From Sphingomonadales bacterium (GTDB taxonomy: Bacteria > Pseudomonadota > Alphaproteobacteria > Sphingomonadales > Sphingomonadaceae), in contig JADKHG010000007.1 in NCBI GenBank assembly GCA_016721875.1, positions 55,001 through 119,000 of the forward strand: 64,000 nucleotides of DNA, read 5' to 3'. Shown here one piece after another: positions 1-8,607 of this stretch. The number at the start of each line of letters is the position of its first letter. The stretch's first letter is position 1. A program made the translations under genes and the position numbers. The notes under the pieces are model-generated. The model worked only from the letters and a program-made list of their open reading frames with translations, was not told where the DNA came from and made no database searches.

Positions 1-992
1 GTTGTGCCACGAGTGAGCCAACTGGTCCGGTCGTGCCAGCGGCCAGAAATGCGCCGGCACCGATCACCATCAGCTGCAGCACTGATGGTGGCATAAGGAA
101 TCCGATCCCCAACAATAGGGCACTTGTGACGCCAAGACCGATAGCCAAGGTGAAGCGGTGCCCACCGTCGCGCAAGCCTAGCCGATCAGACAGTTGCCCG
201 CACAACACCATACCAAGCGCCTGTACCAGAAGGATCACTGCGGCTGCCTGTCCGGCCTTGTCAACCTGCAGCTCGTGGACGCGATTGAACCAGCTTGGCA
301 GCCATGCGGTCAGCGCACCGCTGATGAACAATTGCAGACCTGCCGAGGTAAATCCAGCGTAAGGCAGAAGAAGTTAGCACGCTACGGATCGGAGCTGCTT
401 CATGTGCCATTGGTGGCGCCAGCCGCTTTTCGCGGGCAATGGCAGCAAACAAAAGGGCGAGGATGATACCGAACCCGGCTATGATTTCAAATGGTGCGCG
501 CCAGCCGCTTTGCACCGCAATCGTTCCGCCCAGCGACACGCCGATCACAGAACCCAGTGGCCCGCCGGCCATGAAGCTGGCGGTCAGTACAGCGCGCATC
601 CGCGCCGGGAATGCGCCAATGATCACCGCCAGTCCAACACTGCCATAGGCTGCCTCACCGACGCCGATCAGCGCCCGGGCGGCCAGCATTTCATTATAAT
701 TGCGCGCCAATCCACAAAGCAGCGTGGCGACGCTCCACAACACCGCCATGCCGACAATTGCCCGCACTCGCCCGAACCTGTCAGCAACCAGTGACAGCGG
801 GAAAGTAAGCAACCCGACCATCAGCGGGATGATCGAGCCCAGTCGTCCCAATTGCTCGTCATTGAGATGCCATTCTGCCTTGACCAGCGGGAATACCGAA
901 CCCAGCACCTGCCGCGACATATAGTCGGACAGCATGAGGCCCATGATCAGCGCGAAATGACCCACCGTAGCGCGTGGCTGCGGCTGGGCCAT
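1..992 (-). CDS. MFS transporter, partial and frame-broken
   Basis: Major facilitator superfamily permease, probably importing the substrate of the adjacent catabolic genes across the inner membrane. It starts at 992 with residues MAQPQPRATVG, has a series of hydrophobic segments, and carries the MFS loop motif VADRFGRVRA at about residue 70. The first frame reads well to about position 365. There the protein sense moves to another frame (AGFTSAGLQLFISGALTAWL) and continues off the left edge, so the gene is both frame-broken and truncated by the window. It is the last visible gene of the leftward catabolic operon, 15 bases after the DUF849 gene. The substrate is unknown. The break is most simply a one-base sequence error. 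Confidence 0.8.
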
Positions 993-1007
993 TCCCCTCT
1001 CCCAAGC

Positions 1008-2087
1008 TCAATGCAACTGGCTTGTGATCCACTCAGGCGGCTTCCAGCATCGACGCCCCGGACGATAGCCGACCGGGTTGGGCAGCCAGCCGTTCTTTTC
1101 CAGCGTTTCGTCGATGCTCGAATAGAATTCGCCGATCCTGTAAATCTGTTTTGCTTCATCGCCGGTGGCAATCGGCCGGAACAGTTCTTCGGAAATCCGT
1201 ACCATTCGCTCGATCTGCTGGACGGAAGTCGCCCGTTCGTCCTTCCGGCCCCATAGATTGTCTTCCTGACCCACGCGGACATGCATGCCCATCGCGATGC
1301 CCATTGCGCCGAGCGGATAGACATTGCGCATCAGCCCTTCGACTGTGAACACCGCATTTTGGGGCAGGCGGTTGATGAACTCCATCAGGTTGCGTGGATT
1401 GGGGCCGTCGGCTCCACCACCGATCGCCACCCAGTTCAGCACCAATGGCCCCTTATAATGGCCCGAACGCACCAGCCGTTCGATCGTTTCCAGATCGCGC
1501 GCGGTCGAGACCATGAAATGGGTCTGGATGCCCGCTGCCGACAGCCGCTTCATATGTTCCTTCATGAACTTCGGCCCGGCCTCATAATACATTTCAGTAT
1601 AGGCTTCGCGGTAGTTGTTTTCCCACATAGAGGTGCCTTCGCAATCCTCACGGGTGATCAATTCCATCACGTTCATCTGGTTGGTATTGACCGCGAGTGT
1701 CACTTGATCGGGCTTGGGTGTGAGTTCGGCTAGCTTGTGACGGGTGTCATCTTCCAGCCACAATGCCGCTTCACCGTCATCCTTGGGCGCGAAGCTGATC
1801 GACCCGCCGACCTGCAGCAACATTTTGGGCACGGCGGTGCGCAGACGGTCGAGCATTTCGTTGAACATGTCGAGATTTTTGGAGCCCTTGCCGTCAGGCT
1901 CACGGACATGGACATGCAGAACGGTCGCGCCTGCATTGTAGCAATCGACAGCCTTCTGCACCTGATCAGCCATGCTGACAGGAATGTCGTCGCTGTCGCG
2001 CGGCATGAAGCTTGGGGCGTAGGGGGCGACCTGAATGACCAACGGGTCCTGATTTTCAGGGAGCAGGCTTTCGTCAAAAAAATGCAT
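1008..2087 (-). CDS. DUF849 beta-keto acid cleavage enzyme (BKACE)
   Basis: BKACE enzymes condense a beta-keto acid with acetyl-CoA, giving acetoacetate and a new CoA thioester; the zinc ligands sit in an HxH motif near the N-terminus. Here VLHVHVREPDG supplies H58 and H60, and NWVAIGGGADG is a later conserved glycine-rich segment. I chose the ATG at 2087 (MHFFDESLLPENQD), preceded by GGAGAGAG, giving 359 residues, the normal size; the frame stays open upstream, but that part is not protein-like. The gene lies between the GFA and MFS genes in a leftward operon. Family members act on different keto acids (lysine-fermentation, dehydrocarnitine, others), so the substrate cannot be read from sequence. 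Family call is firm, substrate unknown. Confidence 0.88.
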   Translation of the reverse strand: MHFFDESLLPENQDPLVIQVAPYAPSFMPRDSDDIPVSMADQVQKAVDCYNAGATVLHVHVREPDGKGSKNLDMFNEMLDRLRTAVPKMLLQVGGSISFAPKDDGEAALWLEDDTRHKLAELTPKPDQVTLAVNTNQMNVMELITREDCEGTSMWENNYREAYTEMYYEAGPKFMKEHMKRLSAAGIQTHFMVSTARDLETIERLVRSGHYKGPLVLNWVAIGGGADGPNPRNLMEFINRLPQNAVFTVEGLMRNVYPLGAMGIAMGMHVRVGQEDNLWGRKDERATSVQQIERMVRISEELFRPIATGDEAKQIYRIGEFYSSIDETLEKNGWLPNPVGYRPGRRCWKPPEWITSQLH

Positions 2088-2100
2088 CGTCTCTCTCCAG

Positions 2101-2517
2101 CTATGAATTGGGTATTTGGGGTTGTTCAATTTTAGGCAAAGCGGGAATGGCATCGATCCACGCCACCGCACTGTCGCACCACATTTGCCGCGTCGGACGC
2201 AGATCTTTCGCCTGGCGTGCGCTGCTGAGCCGGAGCGAATAAGCGGTCGGTTCGTCCGCCTGCGTGCCGTATAGCGATGTGCCGCAGGTGCCACAAAAGG
2301 CCAATGCGCGGGCTGCACCACTGGCAGCGATCTTGCGGTAGGTTGTCGGCGTACCGCGCAACAGCGTGAAATCGTCCTTCGGGATCAGCGTCCCCCAACG
2401 GAAGGCACCGCCACCGATGATCTGGCAATCGGTGCAGTGACAGATCAGGATAGCCTCGGGATCAATCTCGGCTTCCCATGCGATTTCACCGCAATGGCAG
2501 GCACCATCGACTTTCAT
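2101..2517 (-). CDS. GFA-domain (CENP-V type) zinc protein
   Basis: Small cytoplasmic zinc protein of the glutathione-dependent formaldehyde-activating (GFA) family, 138 residues. Zinc-binding cysteines are visible as CHC at residues 7-9, CHCTDC at 26-31 and FCGTCG at 74-79, the standard pattern. The start at 2517 (MKVDGACHCGEIAWE) overlaps the upstream gene's stop by ATGA, so translational coupling is likely. Most GFA proteins have no proven formaldehyde activity. Here a possible role is handling a glutathione adduct or aldehyde made by the neighbouring dioxygenase, but that is inference. Confidence 0.85.
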   Translation of the reverse strand: MKVDGACHCGEIAWEAEIDPEAILICHCTDCQIIGGGAFRWGTLIPKDDFTLLRGTPTTYRKIAASGAARALAFCGTCGTSLYGTQADEPTAYSLRLSSARQAKDLRPTRQMWCDSAVAWIDAIPALPKIEQPQIPNS

Positions 2518-2894
2518 GGCTGCACCTCGGGAACTTCGATTCCGCGTTTCTGCATTTCGTCGACCAGAATCGGCGCGCCCAATGCGACCGAATGGATCCC
2601 GAGCACGGCAACAGCCTGCAGCACTGCCATGATTTCCTCTGGTGTCGCACCCAGATCGAGCGCCTTGCCAATATGGCGGCGGACGCCGGGCGAATAGAGG
2701 TGGGTGCAAGACGCATCGACGGCAATCGCGAGAAACTCGTACATCTTGGGATCAAGCACGCCCTTGCGGAGGGGCAAGGTCCCCATGTCCAGAAACTTCT
2801 CCATCCATTCCGCGTCAAAGGCGGCCCCTTCATCCCATGCCGTATTCCAGCCTCCGCTGGCGCGCGCGGCATCGCTGATCGGGGTCGCGCTCAT
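2514..2894 (-). CDS. carboxymuconolactone decarboxylase-like protein
   Basis: Helical AhpD/CMD-superfamily protein of 126 residues. The central segment (MYEFLAIAVDASCTHLYSPG, then RRHIGKALDLGATPEEIMAV) matches the CMD fold, but only one cysteine is present in the active-site helix instead of the CxxC of AhpD, so peroxidase-type chemistry is unlikely. It overlaps the dioxygenase gene upstream (stop/start at 2891-2894) and the GFA gene downstream (2514-2517), placing it in a tightly coupled operon. True 4-carboxymuconolactone decarboxylases are about this size, but no other protocatechuate genes are present. The function within this pathway is unassigned. Confidence 0.8.
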   Translation of the reverse strand: MSATPISDAARASGGWNTAWDEGAAFDAEWMEKFLDMGTLPLRKGVLDPKMYEFLAIAVDASCTHLYSPGVRRHIGKALDLGATPEEIMAVLQAVAVLGIHSVALGAPILVDEMQKRGIEVPEVQP

Positions 2895-3742
2895 CGCACG
2901 GGCCTTTGTCCAATCACACCGGCCCGCTGCATCTGGCGGACGGAGGGCGGGTAATCAGCCACGGCATAATGCTGGGTCAGGGTGTTGTCCCAGATAGCGA
3001 CGCTGTTCGGCGTCCATCTCCAGCGCACCTGATATTCGGGTATGGCCGCGCGGCGCACCAGATCCAACAACAGCGAGTGATGGCCGGGCGTGAAGTCGTT
3101 GCCGTAGCGGACATTGTCGGGCGTGTGGAAATTTGTGAAGTGCGTCGTGTAGGCGCTGACGTAAAGCACCTCTTCGCCGGTTTCGGGATGGGTGACGACC
3201 ACCGGATGCTCTGCATCGGGAAATTGTGCCTTGAGCGCATGACGCTTTTCAATCGGCATTGCCGCGCCAAAGCTCGCTTCGATCGAATGGCGAGCGTAGA
3301 GTCCGTCGATCTGTTGCTTGATGTGCTGTGGCAAGTCTTCATAGGCCTTGGTCATATTCGACCACATTGTATCGCCGCCCACCTCGGGGCATTGCACACA
3401 GCGGAGTACCGCCATTTTTTGCGGGTTTTCGCGCCAGGTCACATCGGCGTGCCAGTTATTCTCATAATAGAGTGGGGTCGCCGTCTCGTCCTTGAAGATG
3501 TTGACCAGACCGGGATTGTCCGGGTCACTGCCTGCCACGGGATGATCCTCGAGCGCGCCGAAGCGGCTGGCAAAGGCCACATGCTGGGCCGGGGTCAGCT
3601 CCTGATCGCGAAAGAATATCACCTTGTTCTCAAGCAAGTGCCGATGAATTTCGCTGAACAGATCGTCGCTGTCGATCGCGTCCCTGATCTGGACGTCTTT
3701 GAGTTCCGCGCCGATATTGCACGTCAGTTTCTCAAACTGCAT
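2891..3742 (-). CDS. TauD/TfdA-family Fe(II)/2-oxoglutarate dioxygenase
   Basis: Non-haem iron dioxygenase of 283 residues that couples decarboxylation of 2-oxoglutarate to hydroxylation of an unknown substrate, often leading to C-S, C-O or C-N bond cleavage. The iron triad is visible: H98 and D100 in NNWHADVTW and H258 in NTLTQHYAVADY. R269 lies in the position that binds the 2-oxoglutarate carboxylate. It is the second gene of the leftward operon, three bases after the oxidoreductase, and overlaps the CMD-like gene. Family members use taurine, 2,4-D, alkyl sulfates and other acids. The neighbours (BKACE, GFA) do not fit taurine use, so I do not name it tauD. Confidence 0.88.
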   Translation of the reverse strand: MQFEKLTCNIGAELKDVQIRDAIDSDDLFSEIHRHLLENKVIFFRDQELTPAQHVAFASRFGALEDHPVAGSDPDNPGLVNIFKDETATPLYYENNWHADVTWRENPQKMAVLRCVQCPEVGGDTMWSNMTKAYEDLPQHIKQQIDGLYARHSIEASFGAAMPIEKRHALKAQFPDAEHPVVVTHPETGEEVLYVSAYTTHFTNFHTPDNVRYGNDFTPGHHSLLLDLVRRAAIPEYQVRWRWTPNSVAIWDNTLTQHYAVADYPPSVRQMQRAGVIGQRPVR

Positions 3743-3745
3743 GGC

Positions 3746-4729
3746 TCATTCTCCCGTTATAAAAATAGACGACCCCATGGTCTGACCAGATTCGATGTCG
3801 CGATGGGCCTGCACGCAATCCTCCAGCGCGTAACGCTGACCAATATCGACTTTGATCCTTCCCGCAGCGAGATGATCGAACCACAATGTTGACAATTCCG
3901 CGCGTTCCGCAGGATCGGCGTAGAAATCGACAAAGGCGGGGCGGATGAAATAGACCGAACCCTGCATCATCAACTGGAAGGCATCTATGGGCGGGAATGG
4001 GCCAGAGGCCGTGCCGCAACCCACGAGCACACCGCGGCGCTTTAGGGATTTGAGCGATCCTTCGAAGGTATCTTTGCCAACGCTGTCAAACACAGTGCTG
4101 ACGCCTTCGCCATTGGTGAGTTCTTTCACCCGCGCCGCGACATCTTCGCGGCGGTAAAAGATGATTTCGTCGCAGCCATAAGAGCGCGCCTTCTCGGCTT
4201 TTTCTTCGCTGGACACGGTACCGATCACGCGCAAGCCCAACAGCTTGGCCAGTTGTACCGCCAGCAAGCCGACACCTCCCGCTGCGGCATGAAGCAATAT
4301 CGTATCGCCCGCTTTGATCGACGGATTGGTCTTTACCAGCCAATAGGTAGCGGACAATCCGCGCATCGTGGAGCCAGCGGCATCCTCAAACGACACATTG
4401 TCGGGCAGCTTGAACAAGGGGGCGGCGGGCATCACCCGTTCGGTGCTGTACGCGCCCAAGGGCCCGCCATTATAGCTGACCCGATCACCGACCTTGAACG
4501 CGGTCACGCCCTTGCCAACCGCCTCGATCGTGCCCGCGCCTTCGACGCCAATGCCATTGGGCAGCGGGGCGGGATAATAGCCTGAGCGGAAATAGGTATC
4601 GGCAAAATTGCAGCCTATTGCTGCATGGCGAATGCGGACTTCGCCCGGGCCTGGATCGCCGACGGTCGCGTCTTCATATTTCAGGACGTCCGGCCCACCG
4701 GCCTCGTAAAAGCGAACGGCTTTCGCCAA
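3746..4729 (-). CDS. quinone oxidoreductase-like MDR-family enzyme
   Basis: Zinc-free medium-chain dehydrogenase/reductase resembling NADPH:quinone oxidoreductase. An N-terminal GroES-like half contains NGIGVEGAGTIEAVGKGV; the NADPH-binding half contains HAAAGGVGLLAVQLAK. I prefer the TTG start at 4729, because AGGAGA at 4736-4741 lies six bases before it and the family begins with AKAVRFYEAGG; a GTG at 4744 is the alternative. It is the first gene of the leftward operon and faces the AraC-type regulator across about 115 bases. Its role in the pathway, perhaps reducing an enone or quinone intermediate, is inferred from family only. Confidence 0.85.
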   Translation of the reverse strand: MAKAVRFYEAGGPDVLKYEDATVGDPGPGEVRIRHAAIGCNFADTYFRSGYYPAPLPNGIGVEGAGTIEAVGKGVTAFKVGDRVSYNGGPLGAYSTERVMPAAPLFKLPDNVSFEDAAGSTMRGLSATYWLVKTNPSIKAGDTILLHAAAGGVGLLAVQLAKLLGLRVIGTVSSEEKAEKARSYGCDEIIFYRREDVAARVKELTNGEGVSTVFDSVGKDTFEGSLKSLKRRGVLVGCGTASGPFPPIDAFQLMMQGSVYFIRPAFVDFYADPAERAELSTLWFDHLAAGRIKVDIGQRYALEDCVQAHRDIESGQTMGSSIFITGE

Positions 4730-4844
4730 CCCAGGTCTCCTCACTCAGTTAAACGATGACCTATGGCAATAGGGGCTTGCCTTTTTCACATTTCATGACA
4801 ATCTTTTACCATTTGATGCCAATGGCGCGATGGGAAGGAGTGGT
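4730..4844. promoter_or_regulatory. divergent control region, catabolic operon and AraC-type gene
   Basis: About 115 bases separate the TTG start of the leftward operon from the ATG of the rightward AraC-type gene. The middle is A/T-rich (around 4780-4815) compared with the flanking genes, as expected of back-to-back promoters. AraC-type proteins usually bind direct repeats here; I cannot define a convincing repeat by eye. Confidence 0.5.
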
Positions 4845-5900
4845 ATGGCAGAACTCGTGCGCGTGGCGGCTTTAACCGGCTATTTCGAGACGATGGCGGG
4901 TCTGGGTACCGATCCCCGACCGCTGCTGCAAGAACAGGGCTTGAGTGCCGACCTTTTGGCGAACCCCGAACAATTTATTCCAGCGCGGGCGGCAATCCGC
5001 TTGCTTGAACGCAGTGCAGAAGAAAGCCAATGCCTGACTCTGGGCCTTCGCATGGCGCAAGGCCGAGCGCTTGCCAATCTGGGTGCGACCAGCCTGCTGA
5101 TCGCGCACCAGCCCACACTGCGGCAATCACTGGCTGCACTTTCCGAATTTCGTGCGCGGATCAATTCCACGTTAGTACTCCACATTGAGGAACAGGGAGG
5201 AGAAGTAATCCTGCGTGAGGATTTTGTGCTCAGCCGACCAGAACCCATGCGTCAATCGTCCAATTTGACACTTGGAGTGCTGACTCGGCTTTGCGCTTCG
5301 GTGTTGGGAGACGATTGGAAACCGCGCATGGTCTGCTTTTCTCATGAAGCACCTCCGCCGTCGGCTATGGCACCCTTCTACAGTCTTTTCCGCTGCCCGT
5401 TGCAGTTCAATTGCGAATTCAACGGGATCATTTTTCTTGTAAGCGAACTTGATCGCCCCAATCTCAAGGCAGATTCGCAACTGGCGCTGCACGCACGCTA
5501 TCTTATCGAAACGGTGATGAAACCGACTACATTGTCGACTGCACAAAATATTGACCGATTGATCGCACTGCTGCTTCCCTCTGGCAGGGCGAATATCCAA
5601 ACTTGTGCGGCATCACTTGGTTTGACCGTTCGAACATTGCAACGCATGCTCGAGACTGAGGGTGCAAATTTCAGCGAACTGCTCAACCGCGCGCGTATGC
5701 AACTCGCGGTCCAATATCTGGCCAATCCGCGCATGCGGATCACCGACATCGCCGACATTCTGGGCTACAGCTCAATCGGTGCCTTTACCCGCTGGCATAG
5801 CCAGACGTTCGGAATGTCTCCACGTCAAAAGCGCAGTTTGGAGCTAAAAACGGGTGGCGTGCAATCACACGCCCGACCGGATCAGATGGTCGAAGGCTGA
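4845..5900 (+). CDS. AraC-family transcriptional regulator
   Basis: DNA-binding regulator of about 350 residues. The N-terminal two thirds match the ligand-binding domain common in OruR/ArgR-type AraC proteins (RAAIRLLERSAEES, then LGATSLLIAHQPTLRQSLAA). The C-terminus has the paired helix-turn-helix domain, including IADILGYSSIGAFTRWHSQT and FGMSPRQKR. I chose the ATG at 4845 because AAGGAG at 4835-4840 is correctly placed for it; an earlier in-frame ATG at 4830 overlaps that site. It is transcribed away from the catabolic operon and is its likely activator. The inducer is unknown. It converges on ahpF, with the two ends overlapping by about 35 bases. Confidence 0.88.
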   Translation: MAELVRVAALTGYFETMAGLGTDPRPLLQEQGLSADLLANPEQFIPARAAIRLLERSAEESQCLTLGLRMAQGRALANLGATSLLIAHQPTLRQSLAALSEFRARINSTLVLHIEEQGGEVILREDFVLSRPEPMRQSSNLTLGVLTRLCASVLGDDWKPRMVCFSHEAPPPSAMAPFYSLFRCPLQFNCEFNGIIFLVSELDRPNLKADSQLALHARYLIETVMKPTTLSTAQNIDRLIALLLPSGRANIQTCAASLGLTVRTLQRMLETEGANFSELLNRARMQLAVQYLANPRMRITDIADILGYSSIGAFTRWHSQTFGMSPRQKRSLELKTGGVQSHARPDQMVEG

Positions 5901-7422
5901 CAGCGATGCCTTTGATCCTTCACCCATTGCGATGATGATCTGCTTGTAGGGAACGGTGGTGCAATCACCCGCCGCAAACACGCCCGGGATGTTGGTTGCG
6001 CCGCGTGCATCGACCTCGACTTCGCCGCGCGGAGACAATGCGACGGCACCTTTCAGAAATTCGGTGTTGGGCACCAGCCCGATCTGGACGAAAATGCCTT
6101 CCAGATCGACGGTGTGGAGTTCGTCGGTTTCGCGGTTTTTGTAGGTCAGCCCGATCACCTTCTCGCCGTCTCCCCAGCACTTTGGTGGTGAGCGCAGAGG
6201 TGATGACCGTGACGTTGGGCATGCTGTTGAGCTTGGCCTGCAACACCGCGTCGGCGCGCAACTGTGGATCGAATTCGATCAGCGTGACATGCGCAACAAT
6301 ACCCGCAAGGTCGATCGCCGCCTCAACGCCGCTGTTACCACCGCCGATCACTGCGGTGCGCTTGCCCTTGAACAGGGGGCCGTCGCAATGCGGGCAATAG
6401 GCGACGCCTTTGTTGCGATACGCGTCCTCGCCGGGCACGCCCATCTGCCGCCAGCGCGCGCCGGTGGATAGGATCACGGTTTTCGCTTTCAGGCTGGCTC
6501 CGCTCGCCAGTTTGACTTCGTGCAAGCCACCTGTCTCGGCCGGGACCAGCGCGCTTGCGATCTGCAGGTTCATGATGTCGACGTCATAGTCTTTGACATG
6601 CTGCTCAAGCTGGGCGGCAAGCTTTGGCCCTTCGGTGTGCGACACAGAAATGAAATTCTCGATCCCCATTGTGTCAAGCACCTGACCGCCAAAACGTTCG
6701 GCAACCACGCCAGTGCGGATACCCTTGCGCGCGGCATAGATAGCCGCCGCCGCCCCCGCCGGACCACCGCCGACGACGAGAACATCGAACGGTTCCTTTG
6801 CGGCGATTTTCTCGGCAGCGCGTGCGACTGCGCCGGTATCGAGTTTTGCCATGATCTGCGCCAGATCCATCCGGCCTTGGCCGAAGGGTTCGCCATTCAG
6901 ATAGACTGCAGGTACCGCCATCACTTTGCGCGTCTCAACTTCCTCGCGGAACAGCGCGCCGTCTATAGCAACATGGTGCACATTGGGGTTGAGTGCGGCC
7001 ATGATGTTGATCGCTTGCACCACATCAGGGCAGTTCTGGCACGACAGCGAGAAGAAGGTTTCAAACCGAAAGTCGCCTTCCAGCGCCTTGACCGAGTCCA
7101 GCAGATCGGCCTCTTCCTTCGGCGGGTGGCCGCCCATGTGGAGCAACGCCAGCACCAAAGAAGTGAATTCGTGACCCAGCGGGATACCGGCAAAATGCGT
7201 TTCCGCCGTGCCGTCTGCGCGCCGAATGGCAAAGCTGGGAACGCGGGCGGCGTTGCCGTCATAGCGGGCCGACACCAGCTCCGACTGTGCGGCGACCGCT
7301 TCGACCAGTGCGCGCATTTCGGCTGATTTGGCACTATCGTCGAGCGTCGCGACCAGTTCCACCGACGTGCGGAGATTGGCGAGATAGGATTTCAGCTGGG
7401 TGGTGGTGGCAGCATCAAGCAT
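5865..7422 (-). CDS. ahpF: alkyl hydroperoxide reductase subunit F, frame-broken
   Basis: AhpF is the flavin disulfide reductase that passes electrons from NAD(P)H to AhpC. All landmarks are present: N-terminal redox pair SLSCQNCPDVVQA, FAD-binding GGGPAGAAAAIYAARKG, active-site pair AYCPHCDGPLF, nucleotide-binding IGGGNSGVEAAIDLA, and C-terminal FAD motif GVFAAGDCTTVPYKQIIIA. The sense changes frame at about 6170, between TTKVLG and GDGEKVIGLTYKNRE, in a GGGGAGACGG stretch; one extra or missing base explains it. With the break healed, the protein is about 520 residues, normal for AhpF. It follows ahpC in the same direction, separated by a hairpin. I treat it as functional with a probable sequence error. 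Confidence 0.9.
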
Positions 7423-7500
7423 GACGAAATATTTCTTTCAGGCGCAAAAAACCAGTCCGCAAAAATGCGGTTGGCTGTGGGCGGATTTTCAGGAGAATGT

Positions 7501-7526
7501 GGAGCCGGGCGGATGTGCCCGGCTCC
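7501..7526. promoter_or_regulatory. intercistronic hairpin between ahpC and ahpF
   Basis: A perfect 10-bp stem, GGAGCCGGGC at 7501-7510 and GCCCGGCTCC at 7517-7526 with a six-base loop, lies between the ahpC stop (7546) and the ahpF start (7422). No T-run follows in the direction of transcription. It looks more like an RNA-stability element or partial attenuator, giving more AhpC than AhpF, than a full terminator. Confidence 0.6.
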
Positions 7527-7545
7527 AGAGACAAATGTCGGTAAA

Positions 7546-8109
7546 TCAGATCTTGCCGACGAGATCGATCGAGGGAGCAAGCGTTTCGCCGCCTTCTTCC
7601 CACTTGGCCGGGCAGACCTGACCGGGATGTTCGCGGACATAGATCGCAGCCTTGATCTTGCGGACCAGTTCCGCAGCGTTGCGGCCTACACCTTCACAGG
7701 TGATTTCCATGACCTGGATGACACCGTCGGGATCGACAACGAATGTCGCACGGTCGGACAGCCCCTGGCCTTCGCGCAGCACGCCGAAATTGTTGCTGAT
7801 CGTGTGGTTCTGGTCACCCAGCATGTGATAGTTGATCTTGCCGATTGCAGGCGAGCTGTCGTGCCATGCCTTGTGGCTGAAATGGGTGTCGGTCGAAACC
7901 GAATAAACCTCTACGCCCATGCCCTGCAGGTCGGCATATTGGTCAGCAAGGTCTTCCAGCTCGGTCGGGCAGACGAAAGTGAAGTCGGCGGGGTAGAAAA
8001 AGAATACGCCCCATTTGCCCTTCACGTCCGCGTCGCTGACTTCGAGGAATTTGCCACCCTTATAGGACTGCGCGGTGAACGGTTTGATTTCGGAACCGAT
8101 GATACCCAT
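7546..8109 (-). CDS. ahpC: alkyl hydroperoxide reductase subunit C (2-Cys peroxiredoxin)
   Basis: AhpC reduces hydrogen peroxide, organic peroxides and peroxynitrite in the cytoplasm. It has 187 residues, the exact family length. The peroxidatic cysteine is C47 in DFTFVCPTELEDLADQ and the resolving cysteine C166 in GQVCPAKWEEGGETL. I chose the ATG at 8109 (MGIIGSEIKPFTAQS), where family similarity begins; an earlier in-frame start would add 24 poorly conserved residues. It is the first gene of an ahpC-ahpF unit, with two inverted repeats about 50-110 bases upstream. The frame is intact. Confidence 0.96.
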   Translation of the reverse strand: MGIIGSEIKPFTAQSYKGGKFLEVSDADVKGKWGVFFFYPADFTFVCPTELEDLADQYADLQGMGVEVYSVSTDTHFSHKAWHDSSPAIGKINYHMLGDQNHTISNNFGVLREGQGLSDRATFVVDPDGVIQVMEITCEGVGRNAAELVRKIKAAIYVREHPGQVCPAKWEEGGETLAPSIDLVGKI

Positions 8110-8160
8110 GAATGAACCTTTCTGTGGTTTTGTGAATTCGGTAGGCTGCATCTGGCAACC

Positions 8161-8215
8161 AAGGCTTGTGAAGTCTAACAAGCCTTTCCGGTTTTAGTAA
8201 TCGATTTTGTCGATT
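8161..8215. promoter_or_regulatory. two inverted repeats upstream of ahpC
   Basis: AAGGCTTGT (8161-8169) pairs with ACAAGCCTT (8178-8186), a perfect 9-bp dyad. AATCGATTTTGTCGATT (8199-8215) is a perfect 6-bp dyad with a five-base spacer. Both lie where the ahpC promoter should be, 50-110 bases before its start. A peroxide-responsive regulator such as OxyR or a MarR/OhrR-type protein could bind here, but neither repeat is a clear match to the OxyR consensus. Confidence 0.5.
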
Positions 8216-8251
8216 TAAGGAACATTCCACCGAGCAGCAAAGGAACTGGCA

Positions 8252-8446
8252 TCATTTGCGGAATTTGATGATCCGGTGCGATATGAACCATGTCACCGGG
8301 ATTGCCAGAACGAAACCAGCCGCCGCTGCGAGCATGATGGGTTTGCTCGTTCCCATATTCACAGTCAAAACCGCCACAATCGCGCTGCCCATCAATGTGG
8401 TGGCAACGACGAAAACAAGGCGAACATCAAACGACTTTCCATGACT
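8252..8446 (-). CDS. small membrane protein, start unclear
   Basis: A leftward open frame ends at the TGA at 8252-8254. It reads as two hydrophobic helices (VVATTLMGSAIVAVLTV and IMLAAAAGFVLAIPVTWFI) followed by the basic tail SHRIIKFRK, about 46-63 residues. The first in-frame ATG gives only 46 residues (from 8392). The frame stays open to about 8446 and reads KSFDVRLVFV, but has no good start there; an out-of-frame ATG lies just upstream, so one base may be missing. It resembles the small two-helix proteins often found singly in sphingomonads. No function can be assigned. Confidence 0.5.
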   Translation of the reverse strand, partial: SHGKSFDVRLVFVVATTLMGSAIVAVLTVNMGTSKPIMLAAAAGFVLAIPVTWFISHRIIKFRK

Positions 8447-8607
8447 TTACCCCTAAATTTCCCCCATCAAGCAATCCTTCGATTCCAGAATTGATGCATT
8501 GATTCAGGTCAAGCGCAGTCTGAAGAAGTGCGGTCCCAGTGAGGCGTTGCGCTTCCGCGCGGAGTTGCTAGTTTCGCTGTTGAGGGGAGAGGAAGGCGCA
8601 TGGCAGG

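Noticed and set aside
2891..3742. Taurine dioxygenase (tauD) of a sulfonate-utilisation operon
   Set aside because: No tauABC-like transporter or sulfite-handling gene is adjacent; BKACE, GFA and MFS neighbours indicate another substrate.
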